Shown piece after piece: positions 12,480 to 22,918 of a stretch of DNA of 64,000 bases. The position numbers and the translations under genes were made by a program. How positions within the stretch are numbered: the stretch's first letter is position 1; each line of letters starts with the position of its first letter. The notes beneath the pieces are model-generated. The model had not been told where the DNA came from and made no database searches. It saw only the letters and a list, made by a program, of their open reading frames with translations. This DNA is from Juglans regia (taxonomy: Eukaryota; Streptophyta; Magnoliopsida; Fagales; Juglandaceae), in NCBI RefSeq assembly GCF_001411555.2, contig NC_049901.1, positions 41,904,302 through 41,968,301 of the forward strand. Direction: 5' to 3'.

Positions 12480-13050
12480 GTCCACTCCATCCAACAAAAC
12501 ACAACTTACAACTCCATCCACTGTCCGCTTTCACGTAGAAAAAGCACAACACACGGATACTGAACCTTATCCGTCCAAACCGCAACCCTCTCTCTCTCTC
12601 TTTCTCTTTCTATCTTACGGAAGAAACTCCATTGTTTTCGACAGAGCCCCTCTCTCTCTGTCTCTCTCTCTCTCTAGATTTCTCATCCCTCCCGATCACA
12701 CCGTCGGCATCTACTCTCTCTCTCTCTTTCCCCCATCTAATTTTCTCTTGACGCAGTGGTTGTAGTTCTTCCACCATTTATTTTCTACTGTAAATTTGAT
12801 CTGCTTCTGTCGCTCAAGGGGTTTCTGTTCCGATTCCGTTTCTTGTTACCTCGGGCTATAGTCTCGCATGCTTTCCAACATGGCTGGCGACAAGGGCATC
12901 AGTCTCGATGGAATTAGAAATGAGTCCGTTCATCTGGTACTCTCTCTCCCTCCCTCTCTCTCTCTCTGAATGAATATGCTTGGTTCCTGAGAAAATTTTT
13001 TCAGTGGATCCTAAAAATTTTACCTTTTTTTTTTCGTTCATTTGGTACAT
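12480..13050 (+). pseudogene. Captured 5' leader and exon 1 of a plasma-membrane H+-ATPase gene
   Basis: A pyrimidine-rich leader with several CT tracts (about 12480-12879) precedes an ATG at 12880. It opens a 19-codon exon, MAGDKGISLDGIRNESVHL, ending exactly at a GT donor (12937). This matches the N-terminus of plant P-type H+-ATPases (PMA/AHA family: M.xDKGISLEEIKNE.VDL), where an intron follows this point. The following sequence is probably part of intron 1. No second exon follows within the element, so it cannot encode a pump. It lies on the strand opposite to the Helitron polarity. Family assignment rests on 19 residues, so it is likely but not certain. Confidence 0.7.
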
Positions 13051-13317
13051 GCATGCGGATTATTACTCGTTCCCCTCTATATTTATATCTTTGCGGAACT
13101 CAAACTTTTGAGCAATCCCGATTGTGTGTATGAAACATTTGACTGTGCTAATTGGCTTAGATCTGTTCAGTTGACTGGAGAAAGTGACACTTCTTATTTA
13201 TTTATGTTATTTAACATTTTTTTTATGATCTGGCTTGGGCATGTGGAATATAGTTCGTATGAAAATCTGATCTTTGAATCACTAAAGAAGACGAATATGA
13301 TATTTTGCTTTTATTTA

Positions 13318-13562
13318 TTTGTGTATTTTGTCTTTAGTTTTTGTGCCTTGAACTCAGTTATTGATCCTTTCTCGAAATGGTAGGTTTAAGTTGTCAAGAA
13401 ATGAATATGGCAATTTATGAATTCTGATTTTATTTTTGTTGCTGTGTATTTTGTCTTTAGTTTTTGTGTCTTGAACTCAGTTATTGATCCTATCTCGAAA
13501 TGGTAGGTTTAAGTTGACAAGAAATGAATATGGCAATTTATGAATTCTGATTTTATTTTTGT
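13318..13562. repeat. Tandem duplication of about 120 bp inside Helitron 2
   Basis: Two nearly identical units share GTGTATTTTGTCTTTAGTTT, TTGAACTCAGTTATTGATCC and AGAAATGAATATGGCAATTT. They lie in the presumed captured intron. Confidence 0.88.
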
Positions 13563-14369
13563 TTTGGAATAAGTGTAATTGTTGCAGAAATGATAGTTAC
13601 TTAGTGAAGAGTGAAATCATACAGAGAAGGAAAGAAATTATGAATCCTAAGCAGTAATTGATGGATTTATGAACTATATATAGATAGAAAAAAATGTAGT
13701 ATCCGGTTTTGAGGAGTGCTTAATAGCTATATATAAATTATTTTTAAATAGGAAAGAACAAATATTTATTAGAAAAGAACAATCTCAGCATTGAAGTATT
13801 GAAAAAACTCAATGTAAACACAGTAATATGATATGCTATTTTGTAAATATGGAAGTATCAAAATTTTAAGTTATTTCGTTTGAAGTTTTTTTTCTTTAAC
13901 TTTCAATTATTTTGTTTGAGTTTTTTTATTTATTAACTTTCTTTTTTCCCCTGTTTTAGTTCATTCTTTGTGTAGCTTTCCATTATTTTAGTTCAGGAAT
14001 TTTTTTTTTTCCCATTGTCTTTCTCAAGTTTTTAGTAGGCACACTTCAAATAATCTATGCAGCTTCAGCATCTCCCGGTCAACGTAATTTAAAAGAAAGG
14101 AATTCCCACTTTCGTTTATTTATCTTTAACCCCCCCCCCCAAAAAAAAAAAAGAAAAGATTATCTAAATAATTATGTCTTTAACAAATTAGAAAGTTATA
14201 TAAAAAAAATTCTTTATTCTCCCTTCTCCTTTTTTTTTTTTTTTTCTATGCTTGCTAAATTGATTCTTATTTTGGAACCTCACTAAACTAATCCTGCTTA
14301 TCGATCTCATTTTAGTATGATGGTGTTTAATCCTTTGATGTTAGAACAAATGAATCCATGGTGTTTAAT

Positions 14370-14640
14370 CCATGGTGTCTGTTACAATTAAATTAGTCTA
14401 GAATTTTGGATCTTATGATGTTAGAATTTTCTGTAAATGTGAATATTTACAGAAAATCCTGAAGTTATATATTTGAATTCTAGACTAATTCTAGAGTAAT
14501 AAATGTGAATATATTTGAATTTTCTGTAAATGTCTATTTCTCTATACAAATCCTGAAGTTATATATTTGAATTGTTTGTTACAATTAAATTACTCTAGAA
14601 TTTTGAATTGAATGAAGTTAGAATTCTGTATACATATCTG
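14370..14640. repeat. Short AT-rich interspersed repeats inside Helitron 2
   Basis: Recurring modules include TTACAATTAAATTA.TCTAGA, TTTTCTGTAAATGT and ATCCTGAAGTTATATATTTG. No coding content was seen. Confidence 0.6.
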
Positions 14641-15049
14641 GGTTGTGTTTGAGCTTCTAGACTATAGATATACTATAAACATTAGACACAAACTATAAAC
14701 CTAAAACATAGGTAGATTATAGATATACTATAAACGCACAAAAGGTGGTAAGACTGACCTTTTCAATGTTTCCTTCAAACTTTATCACCTTTTCAATGTT
14801 TCCTTCAAATTTTATCACCACTGCACTGTTTCCAGAAAACTGATTTGAGAGAAACAGACCATAGAAGAAAGATAAACTGTGAATATGCAGTTGTAGATGT
14901 TTCAATCAGAATAGGATTTTTTTCATTCGAATAAACATAAGATTGATAAAGAAATTAAATATTACCTCAAATCCAACTGAATTTGTATATGCAAGTCTCT
15001 AGTAGCTTCCAAGAGTACAAAGATGAATGATGAAATACAAACTCGAGAA

Positions 15050-15350
15050 AGGGGGAATTTCTTCAGTCGGCTGGGAAGAGTATTTTAGGAGAATAGTATG
15101 TGTTATTATTTAAATTCTGTATTTGTATTTTTTTTATATGTAATTATTAATTAGGGTTTTGTAACCGTAGGTGCAGAATAATATTGAATCTCAGAATGAA
15201 TTTCTTCGGTCGGCTGCAAGAGTATTTTATGAGAAAAGTTATTTTAGGAGAATAGTATGTGTTATTATTTAAATTTTGTATTTGTATTTTTTTTATATGT
15301 AATTATTAATTAGGGTTTTGTAACGGCAGGTGAAGAATAATATTGAATGT
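15050..15350. repeat. Tandem repeat of about 140-150 bp near the Helitron 2 5' end
   Basis: Two units share TTTCTTC(A/G)GTCGGCTG, TTTTAGGAGAATAGTATGTG, ATGTAATTATTAATTAGGGT and GAATAATATTGAAT. The second unit has a small internal insertion. Confidence 0.85.
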
Positions 15351-15657
15351 AGATGATATGCATGCATTTGTATCCTGACTGATAAATGGTCTAATATAAT
15401 TCGATGATTGGGTGAAAAAACACCCGATTAATATATTCAATTTTCACAATAAATAAATGCAGCAATAAATGGGTTTAAACAGTCAATAAATGGGCATCAT
15501 AAAATGTGGAATACGGATGAAGTAAAAGACCCAATCAATGGGTATCAATTTGGAAATGAAGCTACTAAACGGATGGGAAGGACTTTTAACGGAGAGGAAT
15601 AACTTTTAACGGGAAATTCATGGGAGCGGTTAAAACAAGAATTTACCGTTAGATAGG

Positions 15658-15675
15658 CTCTTTATATATATAGGT
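15658..15675 (+). promoter_or_regulatory. Candidate TATA box for EGS copy 1 supplied by Helitron 2
   Basis: CTCTTTATATATATAGG lies 64-81 bp upstream of the EGS copy 1 ATG and belongs to the Helitron terminus, not to the original promoter. Spacing suits a TATA box with a leader of about 30-50 nt. Its use is an inference. Confidence 0.4.
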
Positions 15676-15738
15676 AGATATATATATAATTAGCTTTCCA
15701 AGGCCACTTGGAAGTGAAAGATCAGGAGTTTTGGGCAT

Positions 15739-17491
15739 ATGGCTTGTGAAAAGAGCAAGATTCTGATATTCGGAGCCACAGGTTACCTCGGCAATTTCAT
15801 GGTGAAGGCCAGCGTTTCTCTGGGCCATCCAACCTTTGCCTACGTCCGCCCATTGCTCAAACCGAATATCAACTCCAATTCCAACGCCAATACCAACCCT
15901 CCCAAGCTAGTTCTTCTCAAAGAATACGAGGCTATGGGAGTCACCATTATCCACGTACGTAATATCTCGAGTCTCACTTAAGTGGCCGACATATGAAACC
16001 ACTTAAAATATGTCACCATTATATAGTTGGCATGCAATAACAAAAGCTTACAAAGAAAATTAATTGGTCTTTGGTCATTGTCAAATGTCTATTAATAGAA
16101 TTATGGAAAGAAGGGATCCCTAGCTAGCTAGCAATTAGCCGAATCTTTATACTTCACTAATGAGGGTCGATATAGATGGATAGGTTAGAAGAATTCTTTC
16201 AAAATCTCCACATAATTTCCAAATTTAGCATGGGACTGAAGACTCATTAATGTGAAGTAAAGAGTAGGTCTGGCCGGCCTAAGGGATCGATGGAGGAAGA
16301 TTTGTGCATTAATCACAAAGCTATAGCTAGCTAGCTAGCCCCCACCCCCATGAAAGGCCCCAAGATTACAAGTAGTACTAGTACTACTACTGGCTCTCCT
16401 TGTTCCGTTTTAGCTCATGAAAATGATTTTATTATGAAACAGGGCGAATTGGATGAGTACGGGAAGCTTGTAGCAGCGCTTCGTCGTGTGGATGTTGTCA
16501 TTTCTACGTTGGCTGTTCCTCAACACCTTGATCAACTGAAGATAATCCAAGCCATGAAGGATGCTGGAAATATAAAGGTGCAGTGCATATCTCCGAGTCG
16601 TATAAGATCCATACTCCGTACTGCCGGAGAACGTCTTTGATCAATCTTGGAATTGTTCTTGTTCGTGATGTTGCTTTTCAGAGATTTGTTCCGTCAGAAT
16701 TTGGAAACGAAGTTGACAGAGTGAGTGGATTACCGGCTTTTGAGGCTGTGCTAGAGAACAAAAGGAAGATCAGGAGGGCTACCGAAGAGGCCGGAATTGC
16801 CTTCACTTACGTCTCTGCGAACTCTTTTGCAGCGTATTTCGTTCACCACTTGCTGCATCCCCACGAAAAAAGTGATGAAGTAGTTGTTTTTGGAAGTGGG
16901 GAAGCCAAGGGTAAAATTTTCCTTTTCTTTCCTTTCCATGATTCTTGTGACTGATCACCTAACTTGATTGTTTGGCATTCTGTTTTGCATGCAGCTGTGT
17001 TAAATTATGAGGAGGATATTGCAGTCTATACCATAAAAGCAGCCACTGATCCAAGGGCAGCTAATCGGGTTATCGTGCTTAGACCACCGGGAAACATTGT
17101 ATCTGAGATGGACTTGATTTCTTTATGGGAGAAAAAGATGGGACGAACTCTGAAACCGATTTATGTCCTCGAAGAGGAAATAGTAAAGCTCTCTGAGAGT
17201 AAGAAATTGTGTTATGATTTATTTTAGAGATAATATTCTTGCTTATTTTAATAAAGTTATGACAGGCATTTTTGTTTGTATTTTGCAGCCGCACCATTCC
17301 CAGATAACGTACGTATGGCTATCCTTCACAACATCTTCATCAAAGGGGACCAGACGAGCTTTGAACTCACTGACGACGACCTAGAGGCCTCCAAATTATT
17401 CTACGATCACAACCATACTTCCATCGATGCCCTCCTTGACATTTTCTTGGTTAATCCTCCCAAACCCAAACTCAAACTGGCATCGTTTTAA
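15739..17491 (+). CDS. EGS1: Eugenol synthase / isoflavone reductase-like NADPH reductase, copy 1
   Basis: A member of the PIP family of atypical short-chain reductases. Eugenol synthase reduces coniferyl esters to phenylpropenes in the cytosol; relatives reduce pinoresinol, phenylcoumaran ethers or isoflavones. Exons are 15739-15954, 16443-16577, 16682-16910, 16995-17198 and 17289-17491, giving 328 residues. Seen: [12 protein letters not shown]-binding loop at residues 12-18; [40 protein letters not shown] with the expected catalytic lysine at about 144; [20 protein letters not shown]-terminal [17 protein letters not shown]. The residues NSNSNANTN near position 45-55 are a loose insertion, four residues longer than in copy 2. 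Intron 2 is only 104 bp, against 273 bp in copy 2. Helitron 2 ends 60 bp upstream of the ATG. Substrate cannot be told from sequence; eugenol synthase is the closest recalled match. Confidence 0.85.
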
Positions 17492-17655
17492 TTAATGTTT
17501 AGTCCAAGAATAATCCGGGGGTGCCACTAGTCATCATGTTATCGTCATATGTATTATATATGTGGGTAAGACAATTCTCGGCCATTTGAATAAAATTACC
17601 TGGATTAACACGGACGTCGATGTCCTGTTCAACATGTGTTAGCTGCTATGTCGTT

Positions 17656-18221
17656 AGGAGTGGTAATATGTGATACGACCTGTTAACCCAATACGAATAC
17701 GACACGATAAAAGCGGATCAGAGTTTAGTTTTAACGGGTTCGGGTCAAAACAAATTGACTCGTTAAGATACGATTACTTAATGGGTTGATAACAGGTTAA
17801 CCTGTTTTGACTCATTATAACCCGTTTTGACCCGTTCAGAATGTTAAAGTTATAATTATACCCTTATAACTAAAAATAAAATTGCTGAGATTTTAATTTC
17901 GATATTTTTATTATTTGGATTGGAATTTCAGACTTATAGTTAATTTATATTTTTTTATAGATATTGTGATTTTAATATTTATATAAAATTATGTTAAACT
18001 TAACTAGGTCAAATGGGTTAATTTCGGGTCTGTTCAACTCATTTACATAAATGGGTCAAAACGGCTTGACACGACACGGCCCATTATGTTAATGGATTGT
18101 GTTAGGATTTGAGAATTTGACACGATAAGCTTAATGGGTCGTGTTAGGATTGACCCATATAGTATATATACATGTCTTGACAAGACACGAACACGACCCT
18201 TTAACACGATTTGACACCCCT
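17656..18221. mobile_element. hAT-like non-autonomous element downstream of EGS copy 1
   Basis: Ends are AGGAGTGGTAATATGTGA and its approximate inverse GATTTGACACCCCT. Many subterminal copies of CGACACG, GACCCGTT and AACGGGT occur, as in hAT MITEs that begin GGGGTGTCAAAT. The same element follows EGS copy 2, so it predates the duplication. Target duplications are not clean. Confidence 0.6.
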
Positions 18222-18544
18222 ATGTGTCGTCATGGCCTGGTTCATTGCTTACATCTGCTGCCCTCATGGCGACCTGACTGCTCTCATGCCTGACTTGTAC
18301 TGAAGTTGTTCTTCTTGTTAATTTGCGATCGATTTGCTATATAGCAGTAGCGTTTGTAATCTTCATGGCCTGATGTTATATGCTTGCTAGCTTTTGCTGC
18401 ATGCTTGGTGCCTAGTTCGACGTTGTCCTGATCTATATTATTTATGGTCTTGCGTTGTTGTTTTGCTCGTTCGAGTAATTAACTAGTTCAGCTAGCTACT
18501 TGCTTGTGTAGGTGTACATGGGTTGATTTTATTTGTGGTGTTGG

Positions 18545-18666
18545 TTGTGCTGTAAATGAACCAATTTGTTTGATAGCTCACTCAATACTTGCTCGGTTAA
18601 ACTTGAATCGAACTCGACTTGTAGAAAAAAAAAGCTCATTCATGAAAGCAGATACCCGCTCAAATT
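18545..18666. mobile_element. Truncated left end of an hAT-like element; right edge of duplication copy 1
   Basis: Matches 28038-28158, the left end of the complete element after EGS copy 2, including the preceding GGTGTTGG target sequence. Similarity stops abruptly at 18666, inside the element, marking the duplication breakpoint. Confidence 0.75.
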
Positions 18667-20045
18667 ATGTTAATGTTAAATGTCGATGACACACTTTGCT
18701 ACATTAAATATCGGTTACTGTTCACCCTTACATACAACACATTTTACTAATCACCCCCCACGCACCAAATCCTAATTTCGTCCCTGCATAAGTGTATTGA
18801 TAATCGATACCGATAACTAGAGTTTTTATTTTTCTTTTACCTATTTTTTAAATATCTTTAAATATTTTTTTAAAAATAATACACAAATTTATTAATAATC
18901 ACTTTATTAACCATTAAAAAAAATTTGATCAAACTATCGAACAAAGCATCGGTACGCGGTTCCTTAGCATTTCTCTTAGGACATTCCAAAATGTAAATTT
19001 CAGACACTTCTTTTAAAAAAATAATCTATTATAAAAAAATGTATTATTTTTATAAATTCTAGATTTACTTTAAAAAAATATGCCAAACTTACGCAATCTA
19101 CCGATATCATTTTTATTTTGAAGAGTGATATAAATCATAAAAAAATTATATAAAATAATCTCACAAACTAGTCATTTTACAGGAGTATTTTTATATAATC
19201 ACTTCTTCAATTTTTGATTGTTTGATTGTATATTGAGTCCGAGATCGAAGATTCGAAACGGATGCCAACAAGAAAAAAAAAAAAAAAAAAGAGTAAAGAG
19301 TACGAGGTCAAGACTCAAAACACGTATCCAGAACAGAGAATATGCATGCAGGAGTGTCGACGTTAATATTTTGAGACGACTCCGAAGCAGTTGGCGGGGG
19401 TTTGTCAAATGGTCTCTGCAGATTTCCAGAACCAAACTCCAGCACTCAACCTTTGACTGCTACTCATAACCACTTCCTCACCATTCACCAACCAATCTAT
19501 TCAAATTGTTACAAGAAAATGCCCGGATAACAAATGAAGAAAAAGAAACGATTTTTGTTTTTTTTACTTCGTTTAAAATCTAATTAGCATTTGACCGGTC
19601 AGTCTTCGTTCTTTCTTTTTTTTTTTTTTTAAAGACTTGTTCTTCTTGATCTAGTTCTATTATTATCGTTCGTTCTTGAAGTCCGTATTTTTTCTCAGAT
19701 TCTTGAAAGCTTTTTGGTCTTTGATGGGTTAGAGAGAGCGTTCCGAGAATAATGAGTAACATGAAGAAGATGGGGAGCGGGGAGAAGGTGGCGGTGGAGC
19801 GGCTGTTATGGGTCTCAGTGGTGGAGAAAGGCGCAGACTTGGGGTTGAAGAGAGAGAAGGCACGACGGAAGAGAGTTAGGTCGAATGAAGTCGAAGGATT
19901 TTTTTTTTTTTTTTTTGGCTTTATGAAATTCATTATATTTATTTTATAATAAAAATAAATTTATAAAATAAATATAAATTTATAATCTAACGTATTACAG
20001 TATATTAATTTATAAATTTATTTTTATATAATTTATTTATAATTA
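18667..20045. other. Unique spacer between the two duplicated blocks
   Basis: About 1.4 kb with no counterpart in either copy. Very AT-rich at both ends, with a less AT-rich centre (19250-19460 and 19700-19900). Short open frames on both strands near 19580-19950 (for example MSNMKKMGSGEKVAVERLL on +) are not recognisable. It sits exactly at the junction, so it is filler or a later insertion. Confidence 0.6.
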
Positions 20046-20400
20046 AAATTAGATAAAATTTGCATTTCATACATGATACATTATCATGTAACCAGATGCA
20101 GCATCCTTTTTGAGATGGACCAGTTTACAGCATTCATTCAACAATAATGGTCATTTAGTGCAATCCATTTATCCAACAGCCCTTCAAATTTTCATATGAG
20201 AGGATGCCACCATTGATTATAGTAGGATACCGGTAGCATGTTTGTGATGGTACTTTTTGTTTTGTGAAATGAATAATTTTTTTTTTTATGTTCTAAGAAT
20301 CAAGCATTCTCACATTTCACTTTTCTGGCTTAACTGGTGATGTTGATAAATGATTTTTTCGGGCAATAACTTATCTCTTCTTCACACTTGTGATTTCCAG

Positions 20401-22748
20401 GTACAAGGAAAGTGAATTGTTAAAACTGGACATTCAGATTAATGGTGATACTGTAGAACCGTTGGCAACTATTGTGCACAGGGACAAGGTAATTCAAGTT
20501 TTGTTCAATTCATGGTCATTGTATGTTAGTCATGTTTATGTTTTTTGAAAAAAAAAATTGTTTGTGAGGCTGTGTTATTAATTAATTTATTCATATGTGA
20601 TATTGTCTTGTCAGTTGTCAGACTCTAAATATTGACACCCATACAGCAAAGTGTCCAGCTCAGAATTTAGAGTCTTGACAACTTTTTTTTGATTACGTAC
20701 ACAAAGGTGTTATGAAATAAATTCGAGCTGCTTTTTTTTTTTTTCAGGCATATGCTGTGGGTAGAGCTTTGACTCAAAAGCTGAAAGAGCTTATACCAAG
20801 ACAGATGTTTAAAGTGCCTATCCAAGTAAGATTCATATTCTTTTTATGTAGGATTTTAAGTTCTGCAAAGCTGCAGCATGCTAATATTCCTTTGAGTATT
20901 GCTACAAACCATACTCCCATCCCACTCTTATCGTACTATGTAAAATGTGGCACTCTTATCGTGCTTGGATCATCCTTTATTTTTTTAAACAAGAAATTTA
21001 AAGGCTGATGGGAAATACCACCTCATCATAGTGGGATGAGGTGTACTGATAAGAAAAAGAGAGCGGGATGATGTGTGGTTTTTAGAATTTTCCTATTCCA
21101 TTTTCTTCTGGACTAAAGTCCCCATCATTTTGACTGCTAAAATAAAACAACTCGATAACACAATTTAACCATAATTAATATTTGTGTGATAGAACTGTTG
21201 CCTTTGTAAACTGACCTGTCTAGTTATGCTAACTTGGTTTTAGCAATTGCGTACTATTTCCATGACAGGCATGCATAGGTGCGAAAGTTATTGCTAGCGA
21301 ATCTTTATCGGCAATTAGGAAGGATGTTTTATCTAAATGCTATGGTAAGATGACAATCTTTGACTTTAAGAATGAGCAATTATCTATAAAGCCTAAACGA
21401 GAAAGATTCTGTCCATATACTTGGTCATACTTATCTTGGGGAAGTAGATAAAACTTTTCTTCACGAGGCTTTTTTTTCCTGATAAGTAAGAATCTAAGAT
21501 GATTTATTAATGAGTGAATTTAAGTACACAGGATATATACAATAGATACCCACAACTAGAAAGATCAAAGAGGTTAAAGAGGTACTGAAAGTTAAAGTAG
21601 GAAGAACATATACTGCAGACAACCAGAGATGAAGTGTTCTAAGAAAGATACTCTTAAGTTCCTCCTCAGTCTTCTTGCAATCCTTGAAGTGTCTTTCATT
21701 CCTCTCCTCTCCTTCAATATCCACCACATTAGACAGATGGGATCATTTTTTCCATAGAGCTTCACTTTGTTGGTTATCAAACCAACATTTCCAGCACAAT
21801 TTAAAGTCCACCCGCTGTGGCATTACCCATTCCAGTCTCAGAAGGCTAAACTATTCTTCATGGCATATGTAGCTGTCAGATTTTTAATTCTGGGGAAACT
21901 CAAATTGACAAATTCTTTTTTCTCACCCTCATCTATTGGTGTGTATATGTAAGTATATATTGTCATGGAGGAGGACACATGTTATGCAACCTTTTTTCAA
22001 ATAAATAAAAATTTTGGTTATAATTTTTCCATCTTTGTCCCTAGCATGACTGATGTTTATTACTTCATAATGTTGCTTTCTTTTTAATTCTCGTAGGTGG
22101 GGATATAACAAGGAAGAAGAAACTGCTTAAAAAACAGGTGCTGCACTTGCCAAACACATTTATTAATTCATATTTGTATTGATCTTGTGAGACATGAAAA
22201 CATAGGATCCTTTTTTTTTTGGGAGAGGGTTTGAAAAGTTCAGATCTGGGGTAATCTGAGATCTTGAGAATGTCAATCTAGATTCTAGACCTACTAAATT
22301 GTGATTGACCTCCCAATTCCCCCTTGGTTGTGAGAGATCTGACTTCCAAACTTTAGGAATCTTTTTGGGAGGTTTGCCCGTGGTTTATTTCATCCCATGT
22401 GCATTGGTGTGTATTTGCTAGTCTCTTTAATGAATAAAGAATTCAGATGAAAAAGGTAATGAAAAGAATGGCAAGATAATGGAAAGAAAAGTTGCTTAAT
22501 GTCTAATAGTAGGATCTGTTCTAAACTAGAAATGGTGTGGACTTGAGATATTTGATTTGACCTATTTGACAGTGGATTATTCCTATAATATGAAGTCTCT
22601 GATTTAGAGTTGGTATTGGCCATAAGTGTTTTCTTACCTTTGTTGTTATCAGGCTGAAGGGAAGAAAAGAATGAAAGCAATTGGTAAAGTTGATGCACCT
22701 CAAGAAGCCTTCATGGCTGTGTTGAAACTTGAAAAGGAGGTACTATGA
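20401..22748 (+). pseudogene. LEPA/EF4 C-terminal fragment, duplicated last five exons
   Basis: Exons 20401-20488, 20748-20825, 21269-21344, 22097-22137 and 22653-22748 match the last five LEPA exons with intact splice sites and an open frame of about 126 residues, from [12 protein letters not shown] to KLEKEVL and TGA. The only protein change noted is V to A in KVDAPQEAF. The GTPase and upstream domains are missing, and the first exon begins in mid-codon after an acceptor with no donor upstream in the block. A normal LEPA cannot be made, so it is a gene fragment. Lack of decay suggests a recent duplication. Confidence 0.88.
21468..21850 (-). mobile_element. LINE remnant, second copy
   Basis: Duplicate of the LINE tail at 6188-6570, carried along in the LEPA intron. 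It has the same frameshifted ORF2 end and the same poly-A side at the low coordinate. Confidence 0.75.
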
Positions 22749-22882
22749 TCAGATTTCTTTGTAGTTTGTAACATTATATAAGAAGCTATAGCAATTTTTG
22801 CGTTTGTCTTAGTATAGTTGGGTTAGTTTAGATCCACATACTGATGGACTTCTTTTCATGATTATCATCATGAAAAATGATA

Positions 22883-22918
22883 CTCCCACCGAGAAAAGGT
22901 ACCGATCGAGAATGTGTA
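22883..22918. mobile_element. Truncated Stowaway MITE at a deletion junction
   Basis: Only the left 30-odd bases of the MITE seen whole at 7603-7766 remain (CTCCCACCGAGAAAAGGTAC, then GAGAATGTGTA). The sequence then continues as the equivalent of 11055. GTA is shared by both sides of the junction, so this looks like a microhomology deletion of about 3.4 kb. Confidence 0.8.

Larger units (their letters stand above)
11538..15678 (-). mobile_element. Non-autonomous Helitron 2 with captured gene fragment
   Basis: The minus strand begins TCTACCTATATATATAAAG (plus end near 15678) and ends in the palindromic ACGTGCATTGCACGT hairpin, spacer and CTAG before host T (plus CTAG at 11538-11541). Both ends resemble Helitron 1. 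The element is 4.1 kb, has no Rep or helicase frame, carries a plasma-membrane H+-ATPase first exon at 12880-12936, and contains internal direct repeats. Copy 2 of the block has the uninterrupted target at about 23515-23530, so this is a true insertion made after, or present in only one parent of, the duplication. An (AT)n run flanks the 3' end. Confidence 0.85.

Noticed and set aside
13042..13383. 113-residue open frame inside Helitron 2
   Set aside because: Lies in the presumed captured intron and contains a tandem duplication; hydrophobic, AT-driven composition, no family resemblance.
16130..16345. CTAGCTAGCTAGC palindromes in EGS intron 1 as a microRNA precursor or regulator site
   Set aside because: Short self-complementary tetranucleotide runs common across the window; no extended hairpin arm was found.
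19580..19933. Minus-strand 117-residue open frame in the spacer
   Set aside because: It runs through A/T tracts that give poly-lysine, shows no domain, and overlaps another chance frame on the plus strand.
19752..19949. Open frame MSNMKKMGSGEKVAVERLL... in the spacer as a new 5' exon for the orphan LEPA fragment
   Set aside because: No good GT donor in the phase needed by the acceptor at 20401 and no family resemblance. Kept only as unexplained spacer.
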